DNA of 21,049 nucleotides, from positions 1 to 21,049 of the forward strand of contig JADNYJ010000543.1 of the NCBI GenBank assembly GCA_015501075.1, read 5' to 3'. Position 1 is the stretch's first letter. Each line of letters starts with the position of its first letter. Made by a program: the position numbers and the translations under genes. The notes below the pieces were generated by a model, which did no database searches, was not told the origin of the DNA, and saw only the letters and a list, made by a program, of their open reading frames with translations. This stretch comes from Gymnopilus junonius (taxonomy: Eukaryota > Basidiomycota > Agaricomycetes > Agaricales > Galerinaceae). Below, in pieces: positions 20,792 through 21,049 of this stretch.

Positions 20792-21049
20792 TGTTTGTAC
20801 GCGCTTGGTACGCGCAGTGGAGATCTCGAGGGTGTTCATGACATATGACGTTGACTTGATGAGCTTCTACATTATGGGTTGCGATTTTTATCTGCTTTTT
20901 GGGTCTAATTCGATACCCATAATCTACGGAGATAAATCTGATTGACTACCCTCACATCGAAAGCGTAGCGGCTTCTTGTCTGGATTAATCTTGTATATAT
21001 GATGATGATATTTGATTTACGAATCAGGTGTATTTCAGTTTGGATCGCA
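20792..21049. other. 3' flank of the UNC93-like gene
   Basis: Downstream noncoding sequence to the window edge, with A/T-rich segments (cttgtatatatgatgatgat near 20990) that could serve 3' end formation. No further gene is visible. Confidence 0.5.

Overview
The window looks like nuclear DNA of a mushroom-forming basidiomycete (Agaricomycete). The evidence is short introns of about 47-78 nt with GT-AG ends and CTNA-like branch sites, a KDZ-type transposase with cysteine-cluster (CxC) domains, and a run of typical fungal housekeeping genes. All exon structures below were read by eye; no database search or alignment program was run.

The left half (1-10015) is a transposon graveyard. A roughly 41-bp satellite array (1-442 and 2776-3056) is split by a 5'-truncated LINE-type retrotransposon (443-2775, minus strand) with a poly(A) tail and a 15-bp target duplication. 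A second, 313-bp copy of the same LINE 3' end lies at 3171-3483 with its own duplication. After a low-complexity stretch (3499-4514) comes a unit of about 5.5 kb bounded by imperfect 61-bp terminal inverted repeats (4515-4575 and 9955-10015). It holds a decayed KDZ transposase (7540-9846) and, upstream on the same strand, a decayed multi-exon accessory gene (about 4966-7473) with Lys-rich, Cys-rich and acidic segments that I could not assign to a family. All five internal stops in the KDZ frame and three of four in the LINE frame are TGA, which suggests transition-driven decay.

The right half (10176-21049) is gene-rich: an NDR-family kinase of the Dbf2/Sid2 type (plus), an unrecognised 286-residue protein (minus), the RNA polymerase I subunit Rpa12 (plus), the ER-shaping protein Yop1 (plus), a 2.5-kb gap with no convincing gene, and an UNC93-like 12-exon membrane transporter (plus). 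These are independent housekeeping-type genes, not a pathway cluster. The kinase, the unknown gene and RPA12 read cleanly through their introns. YOP1 and the UNC93-like gene each need several one-base corrections, almost all at short homopolymers, which suggests base-calling or assembly errors, or else recent pseudogenisation.

The most interesting points are the TIR-bounded KDZ unit with its unassigned accessory gene, its position about 160 bp upstream of the kinase start codon, a GC-AG intron in the kinase, and 10-nt and 17-nt microexons in the transporter.
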